From Opitutaceae bacterium (GTDB lineage Bacteria; Verrucomicrobiota; Verrucomicrobiia; Opitutales; Opitutaceae), in contig JACFMR010000004.1 in assembly GCA_019455245.1 (NCBI GenBank), positions 151,365 through 215,364 on the forward strand: 64,000 bases of DNA. Direction: 5' to 3'. Positions within the stretch are counted from its first letter, which is position 1. Every line of letters starts with the position of its first letter. The notes beneath the pieces are model-generated. The model was not told the origin of the DNA, made no database searches, and worked only from the letters and a program-made list of their open reading frames with translations. A program made the translations under genes and the position numbers. Of this stretch, positions 9,138 to 16,116 are shown piece by piece.

Positions 9138-10235
9138 ATGTCCACTGTCAGCCCTGAGGCATTTGATCCGGTCGAGGATGCCATCCGTGAGATCGCGGAT
9201 GGGCGGCTCGTGATTGTGACTGATGACGAGAACCGGGAAAACGAGGGCGACCTCATCATGGCGGCGTCGAAGGCCACGCCCGAGACGGTCAACATGATGA
9301 TCCGCTACTGCAGCGGCATCGTGTGCGTGCCGATGCTCGAACCGCAGTTGCGCCGCCTGGGCCTGGGGCCGATGGTGCAGCGCAACCGCGAGGTGCAGCG
9401 CACGGATTTCACCGTGAGCGTGGACGCCGCCGAGGGCATCACCACCGGCATCAGCGCCTACGACCGCTCGCGCACGATCCTCACCCTGGCCGACCCCAAC
9501 GCCACGCCCGAACAGCTGGTGCAGCCGGGCCATGTGTTTCCGCTGCGGGCCAAGCCCGGCGGGGTGCTCGAGCGCGCCGGCCACACCGAGGCGGCGGTGG
9601 ACCTGGCCATCCTGGCCGGCCTGCATCCGAGCGGCGTGCTCTGCGAGCTCGTCAACGACGACGGTTCGGTGCAGCGGTTGCCGCAGCTGCTGGAGTTCAA
9701 GCGCAAGTTCGGCCTCAAGCTCATCTCGATCGCCGCACTCATCGAATACCGGCACCAGCGCGAGCAGCTGGTTGAGGAGGTCTGCGCGCAGCCGTTCTCG
9801 TCGGAGTTCGGGGAGTTCCAGCTCCACGTTTTTCGCAGCAAGCTCGACCAGCGCCACCATCTCGCCTTCACGATGGGCACGCTCGACGACACCCCCACGC
9901 TCGTGCGCGTGCAGGGCGAAAACCTGCTCGGCGATCTATTCCGCATGCGCGGGCTCGATACGCACCACTCGCTCACCGCCTCGCTGGCGGCCGTGGCGCG
10001 GGCCGGCCGCGGCGTCGTGCTTTACATGGAGCACGCCAACGGCGGGGCCGACATCATCCGCCGGCTGACCGGGCAGGGCGGCGGGCCGCCGATGAGTTTC
10101 CGCGATTACGGCATCGGTGCGCAGATCCTCGTGGCACTGGGGCTGCGCCGAATCCGGCTGCTTTCCAACAGCAACCGCAAGGCGGTCGGCCTCGACGGTT
10201 ACGGACTGGAAATCGTGGAGCAGGTCGCCCCGTGA
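9138..10235 (+). CDS. ribB: 3,4-dihydroxy-2-butanone-4-phosphate synthase with an inactive GTP cyclohydrolase II-like domain (RibB, RibBX type)
   Basis: A 365-residue protein. Residues 1-205 are RibB, which turns ribulose 5-phosphate into dihydroxybutanone phosphate for riboflavin synthesis; DDENRENEGDL (about 29-39) and HTEAAVDLAILAG (about 148) are intact. Residues 206-365 follow the fold of GTP cyclohydrolase II, but the three zinc-binding cysteines are gone: the VHSEC position reads VQGEN and the CDCG position reads RGLDT. The RQEGRNIGL-like active-site segment is also missing, so this half cannot work as RibA and a separate cyclohydrolase must exist elsewhere. ribH follows 55 bases downstream. 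No FMN riboswitch was found in the 122-base upstream gap. Confidence 0.92.
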   Translation: MSTVSPEAFDPVEDAIREIADGRLVIVTDDENRENEGDLIMAASKATPETVNMMIRYCSGIVCVPMLEPQLRRLGLGPMVQRNREVQRTDFTVSVDAAEGITTGISAYDRSRTILTLADPNATPEQLVQPGHVFPLRAKPGGVLERAGHTEAAVDLAILAGLHPSGVLCELVNDDGSVQRLPQLLEFKRKFGLKLISIAALIEYRHQREQLVEEVCAQPFSSEFGEFQLHVFRSKLDQRHHLAFTMGTLDDTPTLVRVQGENLLGDLFRMRGLDTHHSLTASLAAVARAGRGVVLYMEHANGGADIIRRLTGQGGGPPMSFRDYGIGAQILVALGLRRIRLLSNSNRKAVGLDGYGLEIVEQVAP

Positions 10236-10290
10236 TTTATTGGTTGCGGCGTACAGGCATCCGCCTTCCGCTAGCCGGCTTCTTTCCCAT

Positions 10291-10758
10291 ATGAGTCTCG
10301 CCGTTCCCTCGTCCCTGTCCCTCCGTGGCGCCGCCTGCAAGGTCGGTATCGTGGCGGCACGCTACAATGAAGCCCTGGTCAACGGCTTGCTCACGCGGGT
10401 GGAGGCGGAATTGCGCGGGGCCGGGGTCCGCCGTCTCACCTTGGTGCGCGTGCCGGGTTCGCATGAGGTGCCCTATGCCGCGGCGGAACTCGCCCGGAAA
10501 AGCGGGACCGATGTGGTCATCGCCCTCGGCCTGCTGATCGGCGGCGACACCAACCACCATGAGATGGTGGGGCAGAGCGTTTCGCATGCGCTCCAACAGG
10601 TCGCACTGCAGCACCGCGTGCCGGTGATCAACGGCGTGATTGTGACCGACACCCAGGCGCAGGCGCGCGCGCGCTGCATCGGCCGCATCAACCGCGGCGC
10701 CGAATTCGCCCGGGCCGCCCTTGAGATGGCGGCCGTGAAACGAAAGCTGAAATCATGA
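10291..10758 (+). CDS. ribH: 6,7-dimethyl-8-ribityllumazine synthase
   Basis: A 155-residue enzyme that joins 5-amino-6-ribitylaminouracil with dihydroxybutanone phosphate, the product of the upstream ribB, to make lumazine. The motifs are ARYNEALVNGLL near residue 25, VPGSHEVPYAA near 58, GLLIGGDTNHHEMV near 84 (including the catalytic His after Asn), and PVINGVIVTDTQAQA near 113. The ATG at 10291 gives a normal-length protein. The stop overlaps the nusB start by four bases (ATGA), indicating translational coupling; a ribH-nusB pairing is common in bacteria. Confidence 0.95.
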   Translation: MSLAVPSSLSLRGAACKVGIVAARYNEALVNGLLTRVEAELRGAGVRRLTLVRVPGSHEVPYAAAELARKSGTDVVIALGLLIGGDTNHHEMVGQSVSHALQQVALQHRVPVINGVIVTDTQAQARARCIGRINRGAEFARAALEMAAVKRKLKS

Positions 10759-11198
10759 GCAAGGCCCAGTTTGCCCAACGGCGCGACGGCCGGGTCGCCG
10801 CCCTGCAATACCTCTACGCGTGGAGCATCAACTCCCCGGCCAACCTGGCCGAGGACCTGCGGGTTTTCTTCGAGAACATGGAGCAGCCGCGCGACCACTA
10901 CGCCTTCGGCGAGGAGCTGATCCACGGTGCCATCGCGAACATCGCCGAGCTCGACGCCCACATCAAGGCGCTGGCGCACAACTGGGATTTCGACCGCATC
11001 GCGCGCATCGACCTCGCGATCCTGCGCCTGGCCATGTTCGAGATGAAGTTCCGCAAGGACATCCCGCCGGTCGTCTCCATCAACGAGGCCATCGACCTGT
11101 CCAAGCAGTTTTCCAACGCTGACTCCAAACGCTTCATCAACGGCATCCTCGACCGTTTCAAGGACCAGCTCGGCCGCGACGCCCGCAAGGCGGAGTGA
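10755..11198 (+). CDS. nusB: Transcription antitermination factor NusB
   Basis: A 147-residue all-helical RNA-binding protein. It opens with the family pattern RRDGRVAALQYLYAW and has the conserved C-terminal half IDLAILRLAMFEM, VVSINEAIDLSKQF and FINGILDRF. With NusE (S10) it binds boxA RNA and supports antitermination of rRNA operons. It overlaps the ribH stop by four bases and is probably co-transcribed with ribB-ribH. Confidence 0.95.
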   Translation: MSKAQFAQRRDGRVAALQYLYAWSINSPANLAEDLRVFFENMEQPRDHYAFGEELIHGAIANIAELDAHIKALAHNWDFDRIARIDLAILRLAMFEMKFRKDIPPVVSINEAIDLSKQFSNADSKRFINGILDRFKDQLGRDARKAE

Positions 11199-11328
11199 GG
11201 AAAGGAGTGAGGTATTGAGGTAGTGAGTGAGGAGGGTGGACGAGGTCCATGATCGCACCCTCCGGAGCGAAGAACCCTTGCGCCACTTTCCGCCTCCCCC
11301 TTATTCCCTCATTCTCTTTTCCCTCCCG
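11199..11328. repeat. Intergenic purine-rich / pyrimidine-rich imperfect inverted repeat
   Basis: The nusB-ftsY gap starts with a G/A-rich track built on repeated GAGGTA/GTGAGG units (about 11199-11235). It ends with a C/T-rich track of repeated TTCCCTC-like units (about 11290-11327). The two tracks are roughly complementary and could pair around a 55-base centre, which resembles an intergenic repeat rather than a promoter. The C/T track runs directly into the ftsY start codon. Confidence 0.4.
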
Positions 11329-12294
11329 ATGTTTGGTTTATTCAAAAAATTCAAAGACGGCCTCGCCAAGACGGTGGCGGCCATCAGCAGCACCACGCGC
11401 GGGCTGTTCGGCGGGCGCAAGATTGACGCCGCCTCGCTCGACCAGCTGGAGGAAGCGCTCTACACCGCCGACTTCGGCGTCGCCACCACCACCGAAATCC
11501 TCGACGAGATCAAGGCCGCCTACCGCAAGGACCCCGAACTCAAGGGCAAACAGGCCGCCGAGATCGGCGCCGCCGTGCTCAAACGCGTACTGGCCGGTTC
11601 CGAGGGTCGCTTTGAGGTCGGGCCTGCAGCCGGGGTCGCCGACCCCGGTCCGGGCTCAACGACCCCGGCCACACCCAAGCCCACCGTCGTCGCGATGATC
11701 GGCGTCAACGGTTCGGGCAAGACCACCACCACCGCCAAGCTCGCCTGGCTGCTCAAGCAGGACGGCAGGAGCGTGACCGTGGCGGCGTGCGACACGTTTC
11801 GCGCCGCAGCCGTCGAACAGCTCAAGACCTGGGCCACGCGGCTCGAGCTTGAGATCGTCGCCAGTCACACCGGCGCCGATGCCGCGGCGGTGGCCTTCGA
11901 CGCCATGCAGGCGGCCAAGGCGCGCGGTCGCGATTGCCTCATTATCGATACCGCCGGCCGCCTGCACACGAAGAGCAACCTGATGGAGGAACTCGCGAAG
12001 ATCCGCCGCGTGTTGCAGAAGCACGACTCCGCCGCCCCGCATCACCGCTGGCTCGTGGTGGACGGCTCGCTCGGCAGCAACTCCATCGAGCAGGCGCGCG
12101 TCTTCCACAAACAATTCGGCCTCACCGGTCTCGTCGTCACCAAGCTCGACGGCACCAGCCGCGGCGGCGCCATCGTCGGCATCTGGCGCGAGCTGAAGCT
12201 CCCGATCTACTTCGTAGGCCTCGGCGAAAAGCCCGAGGACCTGCAGCCGTTCTCGATCGAGAACTACGCCAAGGCCGTGTTCGGTTTGGAGTGA
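11329..12294 (+). CDS. ftsY: Signal recognition particle receptor FtsY
   Basis: A 321-residue SRP GTPase (NG domains without a long acidic A domain) that receives ribosome-nascent chain complexes at the membrane. The motifs are GVNGSGKTTTTAKLA (G1), DTFRAAAVEQLKTWA, DTAGRLHTKSNLMEELAKI (G3) and TKLDGTSRGGA (G4). The segment usually written DATTGQN reads VVDGSLGSN. The ATG at 11329 gives MFGLFKKFKDGLAKT, a normal amphipathic start; an earlier in-frame start would read through the repeat-rich leader. Between the N and G domains there is a Pro/Gly-rich insert (about residues 96-116) whose DNA is a perfect palindrome (11630-11648). Confidence 0.94.
   Translation: MFGLFKKFKDGLAKTVAAISSTTRGLFGGRKIDAASLDQLEEALYTADFGVATTTEILDEIKAAYRKDPELKGKQAAEIGAAVLKRVLAGSEGRFEVGPAAGVADPGPGSTTPATPKPTVVAMIGVNGSGKTTTTAKLAWLLKQDGRSVTVAACDTFRAAAVEQLKTWATRLELEIVASHTGADAAAVAFDAMQAAKARGRDCLIIDTAGRLHTKSNLMEELAKIRRVLQKHDSAAPHHRWLVVDGSLGSNSIEQARVFHKQFGLTGLVVTKLDGTSRGGAIVGIWRELKLPIYFVGLGEKPEDLQPFSIENYAKAVFGLE
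11630..11668. repeat. Palindromic element inside the ftsY coding sequence
   Basis: CCGGGGTCG (11630-11638) and CGACCCCGG (11640-11648) form a perfect 9-base inverted repeat around one base; a further CGACCCCGG lies at 11660-11668. The element keeps the reading frame and codes for the Pro/Gly-rich N-G linker of FtsY. It resembles in style the palindrome just downstream of ftsY. Confidence 0.6.
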
Positions 12295-12327
12295 CGGGGC
12301 GGGGCTCCTCATGCCGATTCTAAGCAC

Positions 12328-12424
12328 TTAGGCGCGGTAGCGCCGGTAGGGTCGGACCGCCGGGCCGACCGTTCTGCTGATCAGCGGGATACTGACGGCG
12401 TGCCCGGCGGTCGCGCCGGTACCT
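12328..12424. repeat. Intergenic palindromic repeat downstream of ftsY
   Basis: The stretch is rich in CGCC/GGCG palindromes. GACCGCCGGGC (12355-12365) is the exact inverse of GCCCGGCGGTC (12402-12412). Inside the first arm, GGTCGG (12350-12355) and CCGACC (12365-12370) can form a smaller hairpin. The outer flanks carry GCGCCGGTA as a direct repeat. It could act as a transcription end for ftsY, though no T-run follows, or be a copy of a genome-wide REP-like element. Confidence 0.55.
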
Positions 12425-12456
12425 TAACGCATCTTTTCAAGGTGGCAGTGTCATTG

Positions 12457-12481
12457 TTGACAGATGCTATCACTGATAGCA
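12457..12481 (+). promoter_or_regulatory. Perfect palindromic operator and possible -35 box before the toxin-antitoxin genes
   Basis: TGCTATC (12465-12471), three bases, then GATAGCA (12475-12481) form a perfect 7-3-7 inverted repeat ending 10 bases before the antitoxin ATG. A consensus -35 box, TTGACA, lies at 12457-12462; no clear -10 was seen. Antitoxins of the FitA/VapB type usually bind palindromes over their own promoter, so this is the likely autoregulatory operator. Confidence 0.65.
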
Positions 12482-12491
12482 CATTGAACGC

Positions 12492-12728
12492 ATGCCGCAA
12501 TTGTTGGTCCGAAACCTTGAACCCGCCGTGGTGCGGAAGCTCCGCCGCCAGGCGGCGGCCGCGGGCTTATCCATGGAGGAGGCGCACCGTCGGCTGCTGC
12601 GCAAAGTCCTGTTGGAGGGCGAGGCGGGCTCTGCTCAGGATTTTCTTTCGTATCTGCGCAGCATTCCCGGCGGCGATGCGGGGGAGTTTTCCCGGTCCGC
12701 CGACAAGCCGCGCCGCAATCTGTTCTGA
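12492..12728 (+). CDS. FitA-like ribbon-helix-helix antitoxin
   Basis: A 78-residue protein. The N-terminus MPQLLVRNLEPAVVRKLRRQ is the beta strand and first helix of a FitA-type ribbon-helix-helix DNA-binding domain, followed by AAAAGLSMEEAHRRLL as the second helix. The C-terminal 30 residues should wrap the toxin. The stop codon overlaps the toxin start by one base (TGATG), so translation is coupled. The upstream palindrome is its probable operator. Confidence 0.85.
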   Translation: MPQLLVRNLEPAVVRKLRRQAAAAGLSMEEAHRRLLRKVLLEGEAGSAQDFLSYLRSIPGGDAGEFSRSADKPRRNLF

Positions 12729-13150
12729 TGGCCTGGTTGATCGACACCTGCATTCTCTCCGAGCTGCGCAAGCCGCGACCGCATGCAGGGGTCTTGGCGT
12801 GGATGGCGAACATCCAGCCGGAAGAAGCCTTTCTCAGCGTGCTGACCTTGGGAGAAATTCGCCGCGGCATCGAACTCCGCCGGATCAAGGACGCTGTGGC
12901 CGCCCGCAGCCTGGAGCGCTGGCTGCGCGGATTGGAAACGCATTATTCCGACCGGATCCTGCCGGTGACGCCGGCAATTGCCGACCGATGGGGACGACTT
13001 TCTCCGGATCAACCGTTGCCGGTGACTGATGGTCTGATCGTCGCCACGGCATTGGACCACAAACTGACGGTTGTCACGCGCAACACCGCAGATTTCAGAC
13101 GATCAGGCGCCAGTGTGTTTGATCCGTTTTTGGTGGCGAAATCACCATAG
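12728..13150 (+). CDS. VapC/FitB family PIN-domain toxin
   Basis: A 140-residue PIN-domain ribonuclease. It starts with MAWLIDTCILSELRKP (first catalytic Asp at residue 6). LTLGEIRRGI supplies the central Glu near residue 42, VTDGLIVATA the next Asp near 99, and VVTRNTADF the last Asp near residue 116. Toxins of this family cut tRNA or rRNA when the antitoxin is lost. All expected acidic residues are present, so the toxin looks active. It is the second gene of a two-gene operon; nothing on its strand follows for several kb. Confidence 0.9.
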   Translation: MAWLIDTCILSELRKPRPHAGVLAWMANIQPEEAFLSVLTLGEIRRGIELRRIKDAVAARSLERWLRGLETHYSDRILPVTPAIADRWGRLSPDQPLPVTDGLIVATALDHKLTVVTRNTADFRRSGASVFDPFLVAKSP

Positions 13151-13270
13151 ATGGCAGCGGTGAAATTTTGGCTGAGCCACACTGAAACACTGACGAGCAG
13201 AACGCCAATCTGCGCTCATCGACGCTGATGACATGGCGTAACGCGAAGCAGTGATCCGCTCGGACCGAAC

Positions 13271-13300
13271 ATTAGCGTTCATTAGCGTGGATTAGCGGTT
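13271..13300. repeat. Three tandem decamers beginning ATTAGCG
   Basis: ATTAGCG occurs at 13271, 13281 and 13291, an exact 10-base period of one helical turn, in the 271-base gap between the toxin gene and the zinc receptor. The rest of this gap shows no gene, clear promoter or terminator. Confidence 0.55.
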
Positions 13301-13421
13301 AAATTGGATTGTTCGGCGTTGGTGTGACCAGTGGAGGGCCACGTTGTCGCTGCGCTCCAATGCGGCTACACTGTAACTTGCACCGCGCTGGCAGCAATCA
13401 GCGGCTAACTGCTTTTTCCCG

Positions 13422-15578
13422 TTAGAAACTCATCCGCACGCCGGCGTGCACGCTGCGACCCGGGAGGGGGATGATGTCCTTGAGGAACGAGGTGTGCACG
13501 CGGGCTTCCGTGTTGCCGAGGTTGGTGCCGCGGAGGAAGAAATCCCAGGCGGTGCGGCCGGTGACGAGGCGGTAGCCCGCGTGGGCGCTGACGAGGGTGT
13601 AGCCATCGGTCGGCAACTCCTGGGCGGCGAGGCGGTTTTGGGCGGCGACAAACTGCACCTCGCCACCGAGAGTGAACGCGTGGCTTGTCCACTCCAGACC
13701 GACCTTGGTGCGGTTGGGCGTGATGCGCGGCAGCGGCCGGCCGGTTGAGGTCTCCTTGCCGCGCACGGTGTCGGCGGCAAGATACAGGTCCAGCCGGTCG
13801 GGTCCGCCGTTGTGCAGGTGCACGACGAGTTCGGCTTCGACTCCTTGGAACCGGGCGTTGCTTTGCGTGAAACGGTAAACCGCCAGCCCTTCCTCCGCTG
13901 CGGTATGATCGGCGTCGACAAAATCAAAATGGTCTTCCTGGTCGACGGCCAAGAGGCCGGTGGGCTGTTCGAACACGAAACCGTCGAATTGGTTGGTGAA
14001 CAAGGTGAGCGCGCCGGTGATGAGGCCCGCGCGTTTGCGCAACGTGAGATCGATCGCGGTGGAGGTCTCGATGCCGAGGTTGGGATCGCCGATCTCGTAG
14101 GCGCCGGTGCCGGGGTGCGGGCCGTCGGCAAAGTGTTCCTGGGCGTTGGGTGCGCGCTCGCTGCGGGCGAGCGCGAGGCCGAGTGTCCACATTTCCGCGG
14201 CGTTCCACACCACACCGCCCGATGCGCTCAACAGGTGGTCGCGGTGCGACCGGCCGGAGCCATCGCGCAGCGTGATCCGCTGCGTCTCGGCGCGACCGCC
14301 GAATTGCCACGTCAGGGTGCCGTGGGCCAATTCCTCAAACAGAAACAGGGCCTGGTTCGTGGTGCGTGACGGCGGCACGAAGGCTTCGTCACCGATCGCC
14401 GCGAAATTGCTGCGACCGCCCTGCCAGCCGAAGGCGCCGGTGAATCCCGCGAGCGGCTGGTGCAGAAGTTCGACGCGCGCATCGTGACCGCGATTGCGGA
14501 AGACCGTGCCCACTGCGGCGCCTTCCAACTCCTGGTGGCGATAATCGGCGGAGCCGAATTTGAATCGTGCGCCGCGCAGCAGGCCGGAATCGCGCGCGAA
14601 CGCACCCTGCACATCAATGCGCCGCTGCACGAGATCTATGCTCACCTTATCAGCGTGGGCCGTTTCGTCCGCGTGTTCCTCTTCATCGTGCTCATGTTCA
14701 TGGGCGGCATGGCTGTGGGCGCCGGCGGGTACGCCGTAGAAAGTGTTGTAACCGCTCCAGGCGAGACCGACGTGCCCGGCCTCGCCGATGTAGCTGAGCC
14801 CGAACGCACCGCCATCGGCCGTGAGGGCGGTGTTGGGGACGGTGCCGTAAGCCTCGGCTGCTTCCTCGTGTTCCTCGTCGTCATGCTCGTGCTCCTCCCC
14901 GGTGGCGCGGAGGCGGGCGCTTTCGGCGTAACTGGGGATTTGCAGGTCGTGGGTTTTGCGACGGAAGCCGTCGAGGTGCCAGGCGAACGAACCGGCGGCG
15001 CCATCGAGCACGATGCCGGCGCTCTGTTCGTCGTTGACCGACTGGGTGCGGACCTCGAACCGGCCGGCGAGCGGATGATCCGGGAGGGTCTCGTGGATGC
15101 GGTGCGTGATGACATTGACCACGCCGCCGACGGCGTTGCCGCCGTAGAGCAGGGCGGCGGGACCGCGCACGACCTCGACGCGTTCGATCAGCAAAGGGTC
15201 AAGCGCGACCGCGTGGTCGGGACTGGTGATCGAAGCGTCGAGGGTGCCGACGCTGTTCTCGATCACCTTGAGCCGGTCGCCACCGAGGCCGCGCACGATC
15301 GGGCGGCTGGCCCCGGGACCGAACCACGTGGAACTTACGCCGGGCTCGTTGGCGAGGAGTTCGCCGAGAGAGGTGGCCTGCTGACGGGCGAGGCGATTGC
15401 CGTCGAGGACGGATACCGGTTGCGCGAGCTCGCCGGGTTCACGCGCATACGGCGAAGCGGAGACGACCAGCGGTTCAAGATGCAAGGGCTCGTTCGCATC
15501 ACCGTCATCCGCGTGGGCGGGGTGAACGGCGGTGCCGATCGAGAGCAATGAAGATAGAAAAAATCGGGAAAGGGACAT
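13422..15578 (-). CDS. TonB-dependent outer-membrane receptor with His-rich loops (ZnuD-like zinc receptor)
   Basis: A 718-residue receptor with a signal peptide (about 1-23), a plug domain (about 35-160, ending in GGNAVGGVVNVITHR) and a 22-strand-type barrel ending in the aromatic C-terminal pattern VRMSF. Two loops are packed with His and acidic residues: about 229-240 (starting EHEHDDEEHEE) and 287-309 (containing HSHAAHEHEHDEEEHADE). Such loops are a mark of ZnuD-type zinc receptors, where they catch zinc outside the cell. The gene is last in a minus-strand run of metal genes. Zinc is the best guess from the His loops; another His-liganded metal (Cu, Ni) cannot be excluded. Confidence 0.88.
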   Translation of the reverse strand: MSLSRFFLSSLLSIGTAVHPAHADDGDANEPLHLEPLVVSASPYAREPGELAQPVSVLDGNRLARQQATSLGELLANEPGVSSTWFGPGASRPIVRGLGGDRLKVIENSVGTLDASITSPDHAVALDPLLIERVEVVRGPAALLYGGNAVGGVVNVITHRIHETLPDHPLAGRFEVRTQSVNDEQSAGIVLDGAAGSFAWHLDGFRRKTHDLQIPSYAESARLRATGEEHEHDDEEHEEAAEAYGTVPNTALTADGGAFGLSYIGEAGHVGLAWSGYNTFYGVPAGAHSHAAHEHEHDEEEHADETAHADKVSIDLVQRRIDVQGAFARDSGLLRGARFKFGSADYRHQELEGAAVGTVFRNRGHDARVELLHQPLAGFTGAFGWQGGRSNFAAIGDEAFVPPSRTTNQALFLFEELAHGTLTWQFGGRAETQRITLRDGSGRSHRDHLLSASGGVVWNAAEMWTLGLALARSERAPNAQEHFADGPHPGTGAYEIGDPNLGIETSTAIDLTLRKRAGLITGALTLFTNQFDGFVFEQPTGLLAVDQEDHFDFVDADHTAAEEGLAVYRFTQSNARFQGVEAELVVHLHNGGPDRLDLYLAADTVRGKETSTGRPLPRITPNRTKVGLEWTSHAFTLGGEVQFVAAQNRLAAQELPTDGYTLVSAHAGYRLVTGRTAWDFFLRGTNLGNTEARVHTSFLKDIIPLPGRSVHAGVRMSF

Positions 15579-15686
15579 GATGGGTCTGGTTGCAGGGATG
15601 AAGCGCCGGCATCCGTTCCGGGCGCAGTGCGGCCAGGCAGGACAACGGCAACAAACCGGCCTCGCGCAGGATGCCGGAGCAAGGGT

Positions 15687-16058
15687 TCAACTCAGACGCA
15701 ACGGGGGGCCGCGTTCCAACGGCAGGCGATGCCGCGGAGAGATCAACATCAGCTCGGCGCCTGCTGGCTGAAACTTTTCGATCCAAACCGCCGGCACCGT
15801 TGCCGGAGCGACCAGGTCAGCGGCCAAGGCGACGCCCTGCGCAAACCAGACCACGACACATTGGGCATCGGCCTCATCGGGTGTGGATGAGGCTGGTGGG
15901 TGACAGTCGTCGTGTGCAGCACATTCGGACTCATGCACCCAGGCGTGCAGCGTCGGACTGGCCGACATCAATCCGAGCAGGACAACCACCAACGCGCACC
16001 CGACCGCCAACAGGCGGTGGGAGAAAACGGGTTGGGCAATTGGTCCGGTTGAGTTCAC
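15687..16058 (-). CDS. Small His/Cys-containing membrane-anchored protein (DUF2946-like)
   Basis: A 123-residue protein with one membrane helix or uncleaved signal (about 14-34). A periplasmic segment containing HAWVHESECAAHDDCH follows, then a single Cys in CVVVWFAQGV. This order of His/Cys cluster, acidic stretch, then Cys plus hydrophobic run is seen in DUF2946-type small proteins next to metal receptors. It lies 108 bases upstream of the His-rich receptor and 58 bases after the CusF-like gene, on the same strand. A role as metal chaperone or sensor for the receptor is inference. Confidence 0.7.
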   Translation of the reverse strand: MNSTGPIAQPVFSHRLLAVGCALVVVLLGLMSASPTLHAWVHESECAAHDDCHPPASSTPDEADAQCVVVWFAQGVALAADLVAPATVPAVWIEKFQPAGAELMLISPRHRLPLERGPPLRLS

Positions 16059-16116
16059 GCGCGGGGATTATGCCAAAGTCGTCAAGGGGGTGCTTGATCA
16101 GGGCGTGAGGGCGCCT

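Noticed and set aside
11206..11328. Coding start of ftsY at an upstream in-frame codon (11227)
   Set aside because: The extra 34 residues come from the purine/pyrimidine repeat tracks and do not resemble the FtsY N-terminus.
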